Below are positions 1 through 7,787 of a DNA stretch of 34,925 bases, in pieces (positions within the stretch are counted from its first letter, which is position 1; each line of letters begins with the position of its first letter). The notes beneath the pieces were generated by a model. The model was not told the origin of the DNA and searched no databases. It saw nothing but the letters and a program-made list of their open reading frames with translations. The stretch spans positions 1-34,925 of the forward strand of contig JAICLV010000005.1 in assembly GCA_025925185.1 (NCBI GenBank). Direction: 5' to 3'. Origin of the DNA: Acidothermaceae bacterium. GTDB taxonomy: Bacteria; Actinomycetota; Actinomycetes; Acidothermales; Acidothermaceae. The position numbers were made by a program, and so were the translations under genes.

Positions 1-45
1 CGCCTCGGCCGCCGGGTGGTCGAACCTGACACCGGACCCTGACAT
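1..45 (-). CDS. possible start of an unidentified protein, running off the left edge
   Basis: From an ATG at position 45 the minus strand reads MSGSGVRFDHPAAEA and stays open to the edge. A TAGCGT -10-like hexamer (58..53) lies exactly 7 nt before the ATG, the spacing of a leaderless actinobacterial transcript. Only 15 codons are visible, so no family can be recognised. The promoter fit and the Ala/Asp-rich reading make a real gene plausible, but chance cannot be excluded. Confidence 0.35.
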   Translation of the reverse strand, partial: MSGSGVRFDHPAAEA

Positions 46-267
46 GACGGCAACGCTAAACCAGACCACCGACAAGACCGCCGCAACCAGATTGGCTAGA
101 AACACCTGTGGATTAAGGGAAAACCGACTGTGGACAACCACCGACCCTGAGCAACCCGACCAGCTCTGAGTCAAATCCGACTCAAGACCAAGGACCCACC
201 GGAACACCATCCGACCGACCGCACAAGCCCTTCGAGCGGGCCGCCACGCAGAACGGAACCAGCATGG
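46..267. other. non-coding stretch with two DnaA-box-like 9-mers and a small hairpin
   Basis: I see no coding frame here beyond the small promoter at 53-58. TGTGGATTA (107-115) and TGTGGACAA (129-137) are in the same orientation with starts 22 bp apart. The second is the exact complement of TTGTCCACA, the DnaA box typical of Streptomyces, and the first differs from TGTGGATAA at one base. A 6-bp inverted repeat TGAGTC/GACTCA with a 6-nt loop (167-184) lies downstream of the carboxyltransferase gene, but without a T-run it is a weak terminator candidate. The neighbouring genes are not dnaA, dnaN or parAB, so an origin is not supported. Confidence 0.35.
53..58 (-). promoter_or_regulatory. putative leaderless -10 element (TAGCGT) for the left-edge gene
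   Basis: TAGCGT on the minus strand fits TANNNT and is followed after 7 nt by ATG, so transcription would begin at or next to the start codon. No convincing -35 is visible. Confidence 0.35.
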
Positions 268-1815
268 TCACACCGGCGTGACTCCGTGGCGGCGCCGGGA
301 GAAACTCCGATCCTTTGTGCTCGCGACCGACAGTCGGCGAATCAGCGCGCCGCGCAGGTCCTCCGGCTCGACGATGTCGTCGACCACCAGCTCCGACGCG
401 AGCCGCACGACGTCGATGTCCTCGTCGTATTCGGCGCGCAATCGCGAAACGGTGGCAGCCCGCTCGTCGTCGTCCGAGATAGCGGCCAACCGCTTTGCGT
501 GCACGGCGTTGACGGCCGCCTCCGCGCCCATGACCGCGATTTTCGCGGTCGGCAAGGCGAGCGTGGCATCGGGTTCGAAACCAGGGCCAGCCATCGCGTA
601 AAGCCCTGCGCCATAAGCCTTTCTAACGATGACGCTGAACTTCGGCACGGTGGCTTCCGATACCGCGCTGATGAGTTTCGCGCCGTGCCGAATGATGCCC
701 TGCTTCTCGACTGCGGTCCCCACCATGAAGCCCGGCACGTCGGCCAGAAAAACGAGCGGGACATTGAACGCGTCGCACAGTTGGATGAAGCGCGTGGCCT
801 TGTCGGCGGAATCGACGAATAGCACGCCACCCTTGTGCATCGGGTTGTTCGCGACGAGGCCGACCGCTGCGCCGCCGAGCCGCGCGAAACCGACCACCAC
901 CTCGCGCGCCCACAACGCGTGGATCTCAAAGAAAGAGCCGGCATCGACTAGCCCGCGCACAAAGCGCTTCATGTCGAATGCGACCCGCTCGCTCGACGGA
1001 ACAAGCTCGCGCAGCGAAATCGGCTCCGGCACGCTCTCAGAGACAGCAGGCGGCGAAGTCTTCCAGTTCGACGGCAGGTACGACAGGTAGCGCCGGACGA
1101 CGTCCAGCGCGTCTTTCTCGTTGTCCACCAGCACATGCCCAACGCCCGACTGTGCGCAGTGCACCCGCGCGCCACCCACCGCCTCGAGGGTGGTCTTCTC
1201 GCCGGTCACCATTTCGACCATGCGGTCGGAGCCGAGGTACATCGACGCGTTTCCCTCGACCATCACGACGATGTCGCAGAACGCCGGAATGTAAGCCCCG
1301 CCGGCCGCGCTCGGCCCGAACAACGCGCAGACTTGGGGAATCGAGCCGCTCGCGCGCACCTGGGTGTGGAAGAGGTGACCAGCGCCGCGCCGTCCGGGGA
1401 ACATCGCCACCTGGTCGGTGATACGCGCGCCGGCGGAATCGACCAGGTAGACCATTGGAATGCCTGTGCGATAAGCGAATTCGACGATGCGGATCATCTT
1501 CTCCACGGTGCGGGCACCCCACGATCCGGCCTTCACGGTGGAGTCGTTGGCAAGCAGCGCCACGGGCCGCCCGTCGATCGACGCGGTGCCGGTGATGACG
1601 CCGTCTGCGGGCAGGTCGCCTGCAAGCGCATTGGCGAACGCGCCGTCCTCGGTGAACGAGCCTTCGTCGACGAGCAGTCGCACCCGCTCGCGGGCGAACA
1701 GTTTTCCCTTGGCGGCGTTGGCGTCGTGGTAACGCGCCGGTCCGCCGGTCTCGATGTCCTGCCGGAGCTGCGCGGTTTTCGCCTCCGGCCGGGGGCCTTG
1801 CGTAGATTCCGTCAC
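268..1815 (-). CDS. acyl-CoA carboxylase carboxyltransferase (beta) subunit
   Basis: This 515-residue protein is the biotin-dependent carboxyltransferase that moves CO2 from carboxybiotin onto an acyl-CoA. It has the two crotonase-like halves of the PccB/AccD family: an N-terminal half with DSAGARI and the oxyanion-hole region GPSAAGGAY, and a C-terminal half with FLADVPGFMVGT and the GIIRHGAKL segment. It ends in the RRHGVTPV tail typical of these subunits. The start is GTG at 1815 (VTESTQ). The open frame continues upstream, but that part overlaps the divergent Pth2-like gene, and a TACATT -10 box sits 6 nt before this GTG. Length matches the family (about 510-550). It differs clearly from the AccD5-like protein at 13638. 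The substrate cannot be read from sequence; methylcrotonyl-, propionyl- or another acyl-CoA is possible. It probably pairs with a biotinylated alpha subunit such as the one at 29621. Confidence 0.92.
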   Translation of the reverse strand: MTESTQGPRPEAKTAQLRQDIETGGPARYHDANAAKGKLFARERVRLLVDEGSFTEDGAFANALAGDLPADGVITGTASIDGRPVALLANDSTVKAGSWGARTVEKMIRIVEFAYRTGIPMVYLVDSAGARITDQVAMFPGRRGAGHLFHTQVRASGSIPQVCALFGPSAAGGAYIPAFCDIVVMVEGNASMYLGSDRMVEMVTGEKTTLEAVGGARVHCAQSGVGHVLVDNEKDALDVVRRYLSYLPSNWKTSPPAVSESVPEPISLRELVPSSERVAFDMKRFVRGLVDAGSFFEIHALWAREVVVGFARLGGAAVGLVANNPMHKGGVLFVDSADKATRFIQLCDAFNVPLVFLADVPGFMVGTAVEKQGIIRHGAKLISAVSEATVPKFSVIVRKAYGAGLYAMAGPGFEPDATLALPTAKIAVMGAEAAVNAVHAKRLAAISDDDERAATVSRLRAEYDEDIDVVRLASELVVDDIVEPEDLRGALIRRLSVASTKDRSFSRRRHGVTPV

Positions 1816-1821
1816 GCGGCG

Positions 1822-1827
1822 AATGTA
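1822..1827 (-). promoter_or_regulatory. putative leaderless -10 element (TACATT)
   Basis: TACATT on the minus strand lies 6 nt before the GTG start at 1815 and no Shine-Dalgarno is present. This supports the chosen start and a leaderless mRNA. Confidence 0.45.
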
Positions 1828-1876
1828 TCGCCTCCCTGCGCGACAGCGCGGCACCGCGATTCGGCAACATAGCGGC

Positions 1877-2566
1877 GTGACCGAAGTCGATCCCGCCGCG
1901 ATCTCCACGTACCGCGACCCGCCAGGCGAGGCGCCATGGGCGATGCCGATCGTGGTGCGCGTCGAGAAGGGCGCCGAGCCGACCGCGCTTGCCGTGGCGG
2001 AGGCGACCGCGACTGCCGTCGTCCGGCTGCTGGCCGACCCGCGCTCGACTGACGGCGAATGGGCCGCAGCCGTCATCCGCTGGCTCGACGGACGCATCCG
2101 CAAGGTGGCCCGTCGCGCTCGTGGCTCGCGCTGGACAGCGGTCGCCGCGTTGCCCGGGATCACCGTCACCCACAGTGGCGCCGAGGTGCGCGCGTTCGTG
2201 CCCACGGCCACCGACGCCGTCCCGGCCGAGATCGCCAAGCTGCAGGTCTCGGGCCTGGACCTGCCGCCGGGAGAGCCGTCACCGCCACGCGCCGGCGCGC
2301 TGTCGATCGCGCTCACGCCACACGTCACGATGTCGCCGCTCAAGGCCGCGGTTCAGGCCGCACATGCCGCCCAACTCGCCTACTCGACAATCTCGGACGA
2401 TGAGTTGTCGTCGTGGCGTGCGGCAAGCTTTGCCGTGCGGGTCGGTCATCCGGACGCCAGCACGTGGGCGCGCGTCGCGTCGTCCGCTCGCGTTGTCGTT
2501 CGCGACGCCGGCTTCACCGAGATCCCGCCGGGAACCCGCACCGCGCTTGCGCTGTGGCGCGGCTAG
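1877..2566 (+). CDS. peptidyl-tRNA hydrolase Pth2-like domain protein
   Basis: This 229-residue protein carries a C-terminal half (about residues 145-229) that follows the Pth2 fold. It has a segment with LKAAVQAAHAA, matching the family's GK-x-AAQ-x-x-HA helix, and ends with VVRDAGFTEIPPGTRTALAL, matching the family's D-A-G-x-T-x-I-x-P-G-T motif that contains the catalytic aspartate. Pth2 enzymes release peptides from prematurely dropped peptidyl-tRNA. The N-terminal 140 residues are an extension of unknown role; canonical Pth2 proteins are only about 115-120 residues, so a divergent function is possible. GTG at 1877 is chosen because earlier codons overlap the carboxyltransferase gene. It diverges from that gene by 61 bp, and a CAACAT hexamer 6 nt upstream is a weak leaderless -10 candidate. 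It converges with the fructosamine kinase. Confidence 0.8.
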   Translation: MTEVDPAAISTYRDPPGEAPWAMPIVVRVEKGAEPTALAVAEATATAVVRLLADPRSTDGEWAAAVIRWLDGRIRKVARRARGSRWTAVAALPGITVTHSGAEVRAFVPTATDAVPAEIAKLQVSGLDLPPGEPSPPRAGALSIALTPHVTMSPLKAAVQAAHAAQLAYSTISDDELSSWRAASFAVRVGHPDASTWARVASSARVVVRDAGFTEIPPGTRTALALWRG

Positions 2567-2620
2567 GGCAGCAGGTCCGCCGGATGGCCATGTTCGGCCA
2601 CGACGCGCGCTGTGAACCGG

Positions 2621-3439
2621 TCAGCCGAGCAGCGAACGGGCCGCCGACACAGCGCGTGGCCCGTAACCGCCGCCGAACAACATCGCGTGCACCAGCAGCG
2701 GATGCAGTTGATGCAGCGGCACCCGGTCACGCCATCCGTCGGCGAGCGGCGCAATTTCCCAGTAGCCATTGAGGATCTCGTCGAAGTGCGGCACCCCGAA
2801 CAGCGCCAGCATCGCGATGTCAGCCTCGCGATGGCCACCGTGCGCGCTCGCCGCGTCGACCAGCCACGCAGCCGACCGCCCCCACAGCACGTTGCCAGAC
2901 CACAGGTCACCGTGGATGCGCGCCGGCGGCTCGACTGGCACACCGATCTCATCAATGCGAGCGCAGACTTCCCCAACGACAGCGCGTTCCGTCGCGGACA
3001 GCGCCGACATGAAAGGCCGCAATCGTCGTTCGACGTAGAACGCCGACCACGATTCCGCAGTCGCGTTCGGCAACGGCAGCGGCCCGATGAAGCCGTCGGT
3101 CGCCGCGCCCCACGATGGCAACCACGAAGTGTGCAGCGTGGCCAATCGTCGTCCGAAACCTCGTGCTGTGACAGGAGTTGGCGGCGCTGGCTCAACCCAC
3201 TCCAGCACCAGCCCGTCGTCGTCAACCGCGATCACCGACGGCACAGGCGGGCCGCCCTCGACACGGAGCAGGTCGAGACCGCGCGCCTCGGCGGCGAACA
3301 GCCCTGGCGGTGCATGGTCCAGCGCTTTCGCGAAGACCGCTTGGCCCGACGAAGAGCCGCAGGTGCCGACCCAGGCGCGGCAAATGTCGCCGCCGCGCAC
3401 CGGTCGCGCCGCCGTAATCTCGACGCCGGCGATTCTCAC
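2621..3439 (-). CDS. fructosamine kinase family protein
   Basis: This 272-residue aminoglycoside-phosphotransferase-fold kinase belongs to the fructosamine/ketosamine-3-kinase family, which phosphorylates sugars glycated onto amines so that the adduct falls apart. The catalytic loop HGDLWSGN begins near residue 176 (H176, D178, N183), the signature of the family, and a downstream VDAASAHGGHREAD segment supplies the metal-binding aspartate. GTG at 3439 overlaps the stop of the upstream phosphatase as GTGA, which fixes the start; an ATG at 3481 would overlap the phosphatase by 46 bp and is less likely. Coupling of a fructosamine kinase with a low-MW phosphatase is common in bacteria and suggests joint action in protein deglycation. 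It converges with the Pth2-like gene 54 bp away. Confidence 0.9.
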   Translation of the reverse strand: MRIAGVEITAARPVRGGDICRAWVGTCGSSSGQAVFAKALDHAPPGLFAAEARGLDLLRVEGGPPVPSVIAVDDDGLVLEWVEPAPPTPVTARGFGRRLATLHTSWLPSWGAATDGFIGPLPLPNATAESWSAFYVERRLRPFMSALSATERAVVGEVCARIDEIGVPVEPPARIHGDLWSGNVLWGRSAAWLVDAASAHGGHREADIAMLALFGVPHFDEILNGYWEIAPLADGWRDRVPLHQLHPLLVHAMLFGGGYGPRAVSAARSLLG

Positions 3440-3918
3440 GCCAACGCTTCGGATTGCAGATGGGCAAGCAGCCCTCGACATGAGCGCTCCACCATGTCGA
3501 GGACGTCGTCGAAGCCGCGCCGCCCGCCGTAGTACGGATCCGGCACGTCGAGGTCGCCCTCAGCGAGCGGGTCGAATTCGCGCAGCCGCCGCAGCTTCTC
3601 GCCAGCGGCCTCCGGGTCGAGCGACCGCAAGGCCGAGTACGTCGACTCGTCGACCGCGAGCACCAGGTCGTTCTCGTCGAACCAGTGCGCCGCGAACTGC
3701 CGCGCCCGATGTGACTCGCCGTCATACCCGCGGCCGGCGAGCGTCGCGCGGGCGCGCTGATCGGCCGGATCGCCGACATGCCATCCGCCGGTGCCGGCGC
3801 TACACAACTCGACGTGGTCTTCGAGACCGGCTTCGCGCACCATCGAACGCATGACGACCTCGGCCATCGGCGAACGGCATATGTTGCCCATGCAGACGAA
3901 GCAGATTCGATAAGTCAT
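3436..3918 (-). CDS. low molecular weight protein-tyrosine phosphatase
   Basis: This 160-residue protein has the CX5R phosphate-binding loop at the extreme N terminus (C9-MGNIC-R15-S16), as in all low-MW phosphatases, and the general-acid motif DPYYGG with D127 near the C terminus. Length matches the family (about 150-165). It hydrolyses phosphotyrosine or small phosphomonoesters in the cytoplasm; next to fructosamine kinase, a role in removing phosphate from deglycation products is an inference. Start is ATG at 3918. No Shine-Dalgarno is evident. The next gene overlaps its stop (GTGA), so the two are co-translated. It diverges from the lipoprotein gene across 39 bp. Confidence 0.93.
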   Translation of the reverse strand: MTYRICFVCMGNICRSPMAEVVMRSMVREAGLEDHVELCSAGTGGWHVGDPADQRARATLAGRGYDGESHRARQFAAHWFDENDLVLAVDESTYSALRSLDPEAAGEKLRRLREFDPLAEGDLDVPDPYYGGRRGFDDVLDMVERSCRGLLAHLQSEALA

Positions 3919-3957
3919 GGGGACACGTTTTCACATCAACACGGGAAGGCTGCTGTC

Positions 3958-5424
3958 ATGACTCGACCGAAGGTCGCGGCCGCGGTGATCGGGCTGGCGT
4001 TACTCGCGACGGCGTGCACGTCGTCGAATCGCCAATCGAAGGTGGACCAATCTCGATCGACGATCCCGGCTCCCACGACGAGCTCAAACCCTTCCGCGAC
4101 TGGCAACCAATCGCCATCGTCAAGCAGCGTGTCCGCCTCGACGCCGAGCGCCCCGGGCCACGCCGCGGCCGTGTGGCCGACCTACCATCGCGACGCCGCG
4201 CGTACCGGCGCGGCGCCGGACGCGAAACCGGTGACCAAGCTCGCGGTCGCGGCCACAGCGAAGCTCGACGGCGCCGTCTACGCCAGCCCGTTGGTGCTGC
4301 GCGACGCGGCAGGTCCGCTGATCATCGCCGCGACGGAGAACAACTCGCTGTACGCGCTGCGCGACGACGGCACGGTGGTGTGGCAGCGGCACATCGGCGC
4401 TCCGGTCGACGGCGGCAGCTTGCCATGCGGCAACATCAACCCGAGCGGAATCACCGGAACGCCCGCCTACGACGCGACGTCCGGTCTGATCTTCACGGTG
4501 GCGTTCTTAAGCGGGCATCACCACGAACTCGTCGCCGTCAACGCCCGCACTGGCGCTGTCGCCTGGACCAAGCCCGTCGACCCACCCGGCTCCCATCCCG
4601 AGGCGGAGCAACAGCGCTCGGCGCTGCTGGTCGCGGACAACAGGGTCTGGGTCGCGTACGGCGGCCTCTTCGGCGACTGCGGCCCGTATCACGGCTACGT
4701 CGTCAGCGTCGCCACCAGCGGTGCGGGCGACCCGCTGATCTACCAGGTGCCGAGCTCGCGCGAGGCCGGTATCTGGACGCCAGCGGGCCCCGCGGCCGAC
4801 GGCAGGGGCCATGTCTACGTCTCCGTCGGAAACGGCGCGCAGACCAACCCCAACGCGAAGTACGACATGAGCGACTCGGTGATCGAACTCGACGCCAATC
4901 TGAAGGTCGTCTCGTTCTTCGCGCCGCCGACCTGGGCGCAAGAGAACTCCCGCGACCTCGACCTCGGCACTACCGGGCCGACATTGCTGCCGACCGGGAA
5001 GCTGTTCGTCGCGGGCAAGGCGGGCAACGCGTACCTGCTGCAACAAGGAAATCTCGGCGGTCTCGGCGGCCGAGTCCCGAGCAAGGCGCTGTGCAGGGCG
5101 TTCGGCGGCGCCGCCTACGCCAACGGGGTCGTGTACGTGCCGTGCACGGACGGCGTCCGCGCGGTGCACGTCGACGGCGACACGATGACGCCGACGTGGC
5201 AAGCGAAACCGTCCGGATCACCGGTCGTGGGCGGTGGCGTGGTGCTGACGGTCGACGCGGGATCGGGCACGCTGTACGCCCTCGACCCGGCGAGCGGCGC
5301 GGCCAAGGCAAAGGTGGCGCTCGGTGACGCCACGACACGGTTCGCGACACCCGCGATCGGCGACGACGGGCACGTGTACGTCGGCACGGCGCATGGCTCG
5401 TTGGTGATCGTCGCCACCTCGTGA
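3958..5424 (+). CDS. PQQ-type beta-propeller lipoprotein
   Basis: This 488-residue secreted lipoprotein has a signal peptide with basic n-region (MTRPK), hydrophobic stretch and lipobox LATA-C, followed by a Ser/Thr/Pro-rich linker to about residue 60. The rest is a run of PQQ-like beta-propeller blades, seen as repeats such as NNSLYALRDDGTVVWQ, ELVAVNARTGAVAWTK, GTLYALDPASGAAKAK and HVYVGTAHGSLVIV. Such propellers scaffold outer-surface proteins or bind cofactors; no dehydrogenase catalytic residues are evident, so the function is unknown. ATG at 3958 is preceded by a GGGAAGG Shine-Dalgarno 8 nt away. An open frame exists upstream, but the signal peptide fixes the start here. Confidence 0.85.
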   Translation: MTRPKVAAAVIGLALLATACTSSNRQSKVDQSRSTIPAPTTSSNPSATGNQSPSSSSVSASTPSAPGHAAAVWPTYHRDAARTGAAPDAKPVTKLAVAATAKLDGAVYASPLVLRDAAGPLIIAATENNSLYALRDDGTVVWQRHIGAPVDGGSLPCGNINPSGITGTPAYDATSGLIFTVAFLSGHHHELVAVNARTGAVAWTKPVDPPGSHPEAEQQRSALLVADNRVWVAYGGLFGDCGPYHGYVVSVATSGAGDPLIYQVPSSREAGIWTPAGPAADGRGHVYVSVGNGAQTNPNAKYDMSDSVIELDANLKVVSFFAPPTWAQENSRDLDLGTTGPTLLPTGKLFVAGKAGNAYLLQQGNLGGLGGRVPSKALCRAFGGAAYANGVVYVPCTDGVRAVHVDGDTMTPTWQAKPSGSPVVGGGVVLTVDAGSGTLYALDPASGAAKAKVALGDATTRFATPAIGDDGHVYVGTAHGSLVIVATS

Positions 5425-5461
5425 CGGTTTTCTGGTCGGACGACGAGGGCACGACCAACGC

Positions 5462-5791
5462 GTGACGGGCACCCAGTCGAGCGACTTGCTCGAGGCGCTG
5501 AAGAAGGTGGCCACCGTCTTGCGTGGTGCCGACGTGCGGTTCGCCTTGCGGGCAGCGCCGCCGTGTACGCGCGCGGTGGTCCGCCCGGCGAGCACGACGT
5601 CGATTTCGTCGTCCACGTCGACGACGTCACGAAGGCGCTCGCCGCGGCGAGCGAGGCCGGGTTGCGCACCGAGCGGACGCCGGAAGGCTGGCTGGTCAAG
5701 GTGTGCGACGACGACTGCCTCGTCGACCTGATCTTCCGCTTCTACGAGAACGTCGTGGACGACGCGATCGGCCGGGCGCCGACGCCTTCGC
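5462..5791 (+). pseudogene. nucleotidyltransferase family protein, frameshifted and truncated
   Basis: GTG at 5462 starts a reading MTGTQSSDLLEALKK that resembles the N terminus of a small actinobacterial nucleotidyltransferase. After VRFAL the frame is wrong, and the expected AGS..VYARGG-x-x-EHDVDFV continues one frame over (from about 5549), up to DLIFRF and a little beyond (about 5750). Inserting one G at 5548/5549 would restore the nucleotidyltransferase signature G-S followed by D-V-D. The C-terminal half of the family is missing: similarity stops just before the metallophosphoesterase tail begins near 5792. The gene therefore has both a frameshift and a 3' truncation. Confidence 0.7.
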
Positions 5792-6016
5792 ATAGGCGAG
5801 CCACCCGAGATCTGGCCGTTCCTCGGCAGCTATCTGCTCGCCGAGGCCGCCGACGATGTCGGCGCCGACCTGTACATCCACGGGCACGCGCACGCCGGCA
5901 CCGAGCAAGGGATGACCGCAGGCGGCATCAGCGTGCGCAACGTCGCGCAACCCGTGCTTCGTCGTCCGTATGCGTTGTACCGGGTCGGTCACGAGGCGAC
6001 CGCCGCCGCTTCGTGA
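5792..6016 (+). pseudogene. metallophosphoesterase, C-terminal fragment only
   Basis: In a different frame from the preceding fragment, 74 codons read GEPPEIWPFLGSYLLAEA, then DLYIHGHAHAGTEQG, then VRNVAQPVLRRPYALY and a TGA at 6014-6016. The GHAH segment is the last metal-binding motif of calcineurin-like phosphoesterases, and the flanking sequence matches the C terminus of a family of about 240-300 residues. The N-terminal two thirds, including the first metal ligands (DxH, GD, GNH), are absent, and there is no start codon at the junction. This is a remnant left by a deletion that also removed the end of the nucleotidyltransferase. Confidence 0.75.
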
Positions 6017-6044
6017 CCAAATCGGCGAGCAGCGCGCCTCGTCG

Positions 6045-6962
6045 TCACGGCATCGGTGTGCGGCGGGTGCGCGGCCCCGCCCGCAGCACCTGTGAGGGCA
6101 ACTCGCGCCCGACGATGCGCTCGGCCTCGCGTGCGACGTTGATCAACGCGTCGAGATCCACACCGGTGCCGATGCCCATGTCCTCGACCATGTGCACGAG
6201 CTCCTCGCTCGCCACGTTTCCTGAGGCGCCGGGCGCGTACGGGCAGCCGCCGAGCCCGCCTACGCTCGCGTCGAAGTCGGCGACGCCGAGCTGCAGCGCG
6301 GCCAGCACGTTCGCGAGGGCCGTGCCGCGGGTGTTGTGAAAGTGCAGGTTCAACGGGACGGCGGGCAGCGCCATCCGGGTCTCGCCGACGAGCTCGGTCA
6401 CCCGCGTCGGCGTCGCCATGCCCGTGGTGTCGCCGAACGACAGCCCGTCGGCGCCATCGGCGACGGTCCGCTTCGCCACCGACACCACGCGCGACACCGG
6501 CACGTCGCCCTCGTACGGGCAGCCCCACGCGGTCGACACTGTCACGTGACACGTCGCCCCCCGCGCATGCGCGAGGTCGATCACCTGCGCGATCTCGTCG
6601 AGCGACTCAGCGGTCGTGCGGTTCACGTTCGCTTTGTTGTGTGTGTCAGACGCTGAGACAACTATCTCGATCTCAAGGCATCCGCTGTCGAGCGCCCGCT
6701 GCGCGCCACGCAGGTTGGGCACCAGCGCCGAGTACCTGACGCCGGGCTCGCGAGAGATGCGCGACCACACCTCGTCGGCGTCCGCCATCTGCGGGATCGC
6801 CCGAGGATGCACGAAGCTCACCGCCTCGATGCGGCCGACGCCGGTGTGCGAGAGCGCATCGACAAGCTCGATTTTCGCCTGCGTGGCAACCGGTTCCTCG
6901 TTTTGCAGACCATCGCGAGGGCCGACCTCGCGCAAGCTGATCCGCGGCGGCAGGTCGCTCAT
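6045..6962 (-). CDS. hydroxymethylglutaryl-CoA lyase
   Basis: This 305-residue TIM-barrel enzyme cleaves HMG-CoA to acetyl-CoA and acetoacetate, the last step of leucine degradation. The N terminus carries REVGPRDGLQNE with catalytic R16 and D17. The metal-binding HFHNTRG is present, and GGLGGCPYAPGASGN contains the active-site cysteine that defines HMG-CoA lyases and separates them from isopropylmalate or homocitrate synthases. Length is typical (about 300). ATG at 6962 overlaps the stop of the enoyl-CoA hydratase as ATGA, so the two form an operon that supplies consecutive late steps of leucine catabolism (methylglutaconyl-CoA hydration, then lysis). Confidence 0.94.
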   Translation of the reverse strand: MSDLPPRISLREVGPRDGLQNEEPVATQAKIELVDALSHTGVGRIEAVSFVHPRAIPQMADADEVWSRISREPGVRYSALVPNLRGAQRALDSGCLEIEIVVSASDTHNKANVNRTTAESLDEIAQVIDLAHARGATCHVTVSTAWGCPYEGDVPVSRVVSVAKRTVADGADGLSFGDTTGMATPTRVTELVGETRMALPAVPLNLHFHNTRGTALANVLAALQLGVADFDASVGGLGGCPYAPGASGNVASEELVHMVEDMGIGTGVDLDALINVAREAERIVGRELPSQVLRAGPRTRRTPMP

Positions 6963-7750
6963 CGGCCGGTCCAGTTCGGAAGGCGCTTCTCCGCGAACGC
7001 GGCGATGCCCTCGCGCCGGTCGGCCGACACCGCGGCGGCGTGCCAGGAAGAGTCCTCGACGTCAAAGCCGGCTCGCGCTCCAAACGCCGCCCGCACCGCT
7101 CGTTTCGCCGCCCGCACGGCGAGCGGCGAGTTCGCCGCGATCATCGCCGCCACGTCGAGCGCCTGGCCTCGCGCGCCACCAGGCGGTGTGATGCGGTCGA
7201 CGATCCCGAGCCGGAACGCCTCCCCCGCGTCGACCTTGCGCCCGGTCATAATCAGGTCTGCGGCGCGGCCCGCACCGACCCGGCGGGCCAGCAGTTGGGT
7301 CCCGCCACCGCCGGGAACCAGCCCGACCGTCACCTCGGTCAGCCCGAACACCGCCGTCTCGTCGGCCACGATGAGATCGCACGACAGCGCCAGCTCGAAG
7401 CCGCCGCCTAGCGCGAAGCCCTGCACCGCGGCGATCGCCGGCATGGGAAGATCTCGCACCGACGCGAAAAGCGCCTTGACCACCGGACGTTGTGCGAGCA
7501 GGTCCTCGTCGCTGAAGTCGGCGCGCTCCTTGAGATCGGCCCCCGCGCAAAAGGCTCTTTCATGCGACGACGACAACACCACCGCGCACGCGGTCGCGTC
7601 GGCCGCAAGACCGCGGAACGTGTCGATCAGCGTGAGCGCGAGTTGGGTCGAGATCGCGTTAAGGGCGCGCGGCCGGTCGAGCATGACCTCGCAGGCGCCC
7701 GACTCGTGTCGCCGCGTAATCACCTCGGGCGACGCGGCAGTTTCGCTCAT
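6959..7750 (-). CDS. enoyl-CoA hydratase/isomerase family protein (probable methylglutaconyl-CoA hydratase)
   Basis: This 263-residue crotonase-fold protein retains both catalytic glutamates of true hydratases: the E in GGGFELALSCD and the E in LTEVTVGLVPGGGGTQ. The oxyanion-hole segments FCAGADLKE and QGFALGGGFE are intact. Start is ATG at 7750, supported by a TAGTCT -10 box 7 nt upstream (leaderless); a longer open frame exists but would run into the PH-domain gene. Because its stop overlaps the start of HMG-CoA lyase, hydration of 3-methylglutaconyl-CoA to HMG-CoA is the likely role. A general beta-oxidation hydratase is the alternative. Confidence 0.9.
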   Translation of the reverse strand: MSETAASPEVITRRHESGACEVMLDRPRALNAISTQLALTLIDTFRGLAADATACAVVLSSSHERAFCAGADLKERADFSDEDLLAQRPVVKALFASVRDLPMPAIAAVQGFALGGGFELALSCDLIVADETAVFGLTEVTVGLVPGGGGTQLLARRVGAGRAADLIMTGRKVDAGEAFRLGIVDRITPPGGARGQALDVAAMIAANSPLAVRAAKRAVRAAFGARAGFDVEDSSWHAAAVSADRREGIAAFAEKRLPNWTGR

Positions 7751-7757
7751 GCGGCCG

Positions 7758-7763
7758 AGACTA
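7758..7763 (-). promoter_or_regulatory. putative leaderless -10 element (TAGTCT)
   Basis: TAGTCT on the minus strand lies 7 nt before the ATG at 7750 of the enoyl-CoA hydratase, with no Shine-Dalgarno. It would drive the hydratase-lyase operon. Confidence 0.45.
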
Positions 7764-7787
7764 CGCCGCCGCGCGTCGTCCGATGAT

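Noticed and set aside
2584..2606. TGGCC/GGCCA inverted repeat between the convergent Pth2-like and kinase genes as a terminator
   Set aside because: Only 5 bp with no T-run; too weak to call.
5432..5458. TGGTCG/CGACCA hairpin after the propeller lipoprotein
   Set aside because: 6 bp with a 13-nt loop; not convincing.
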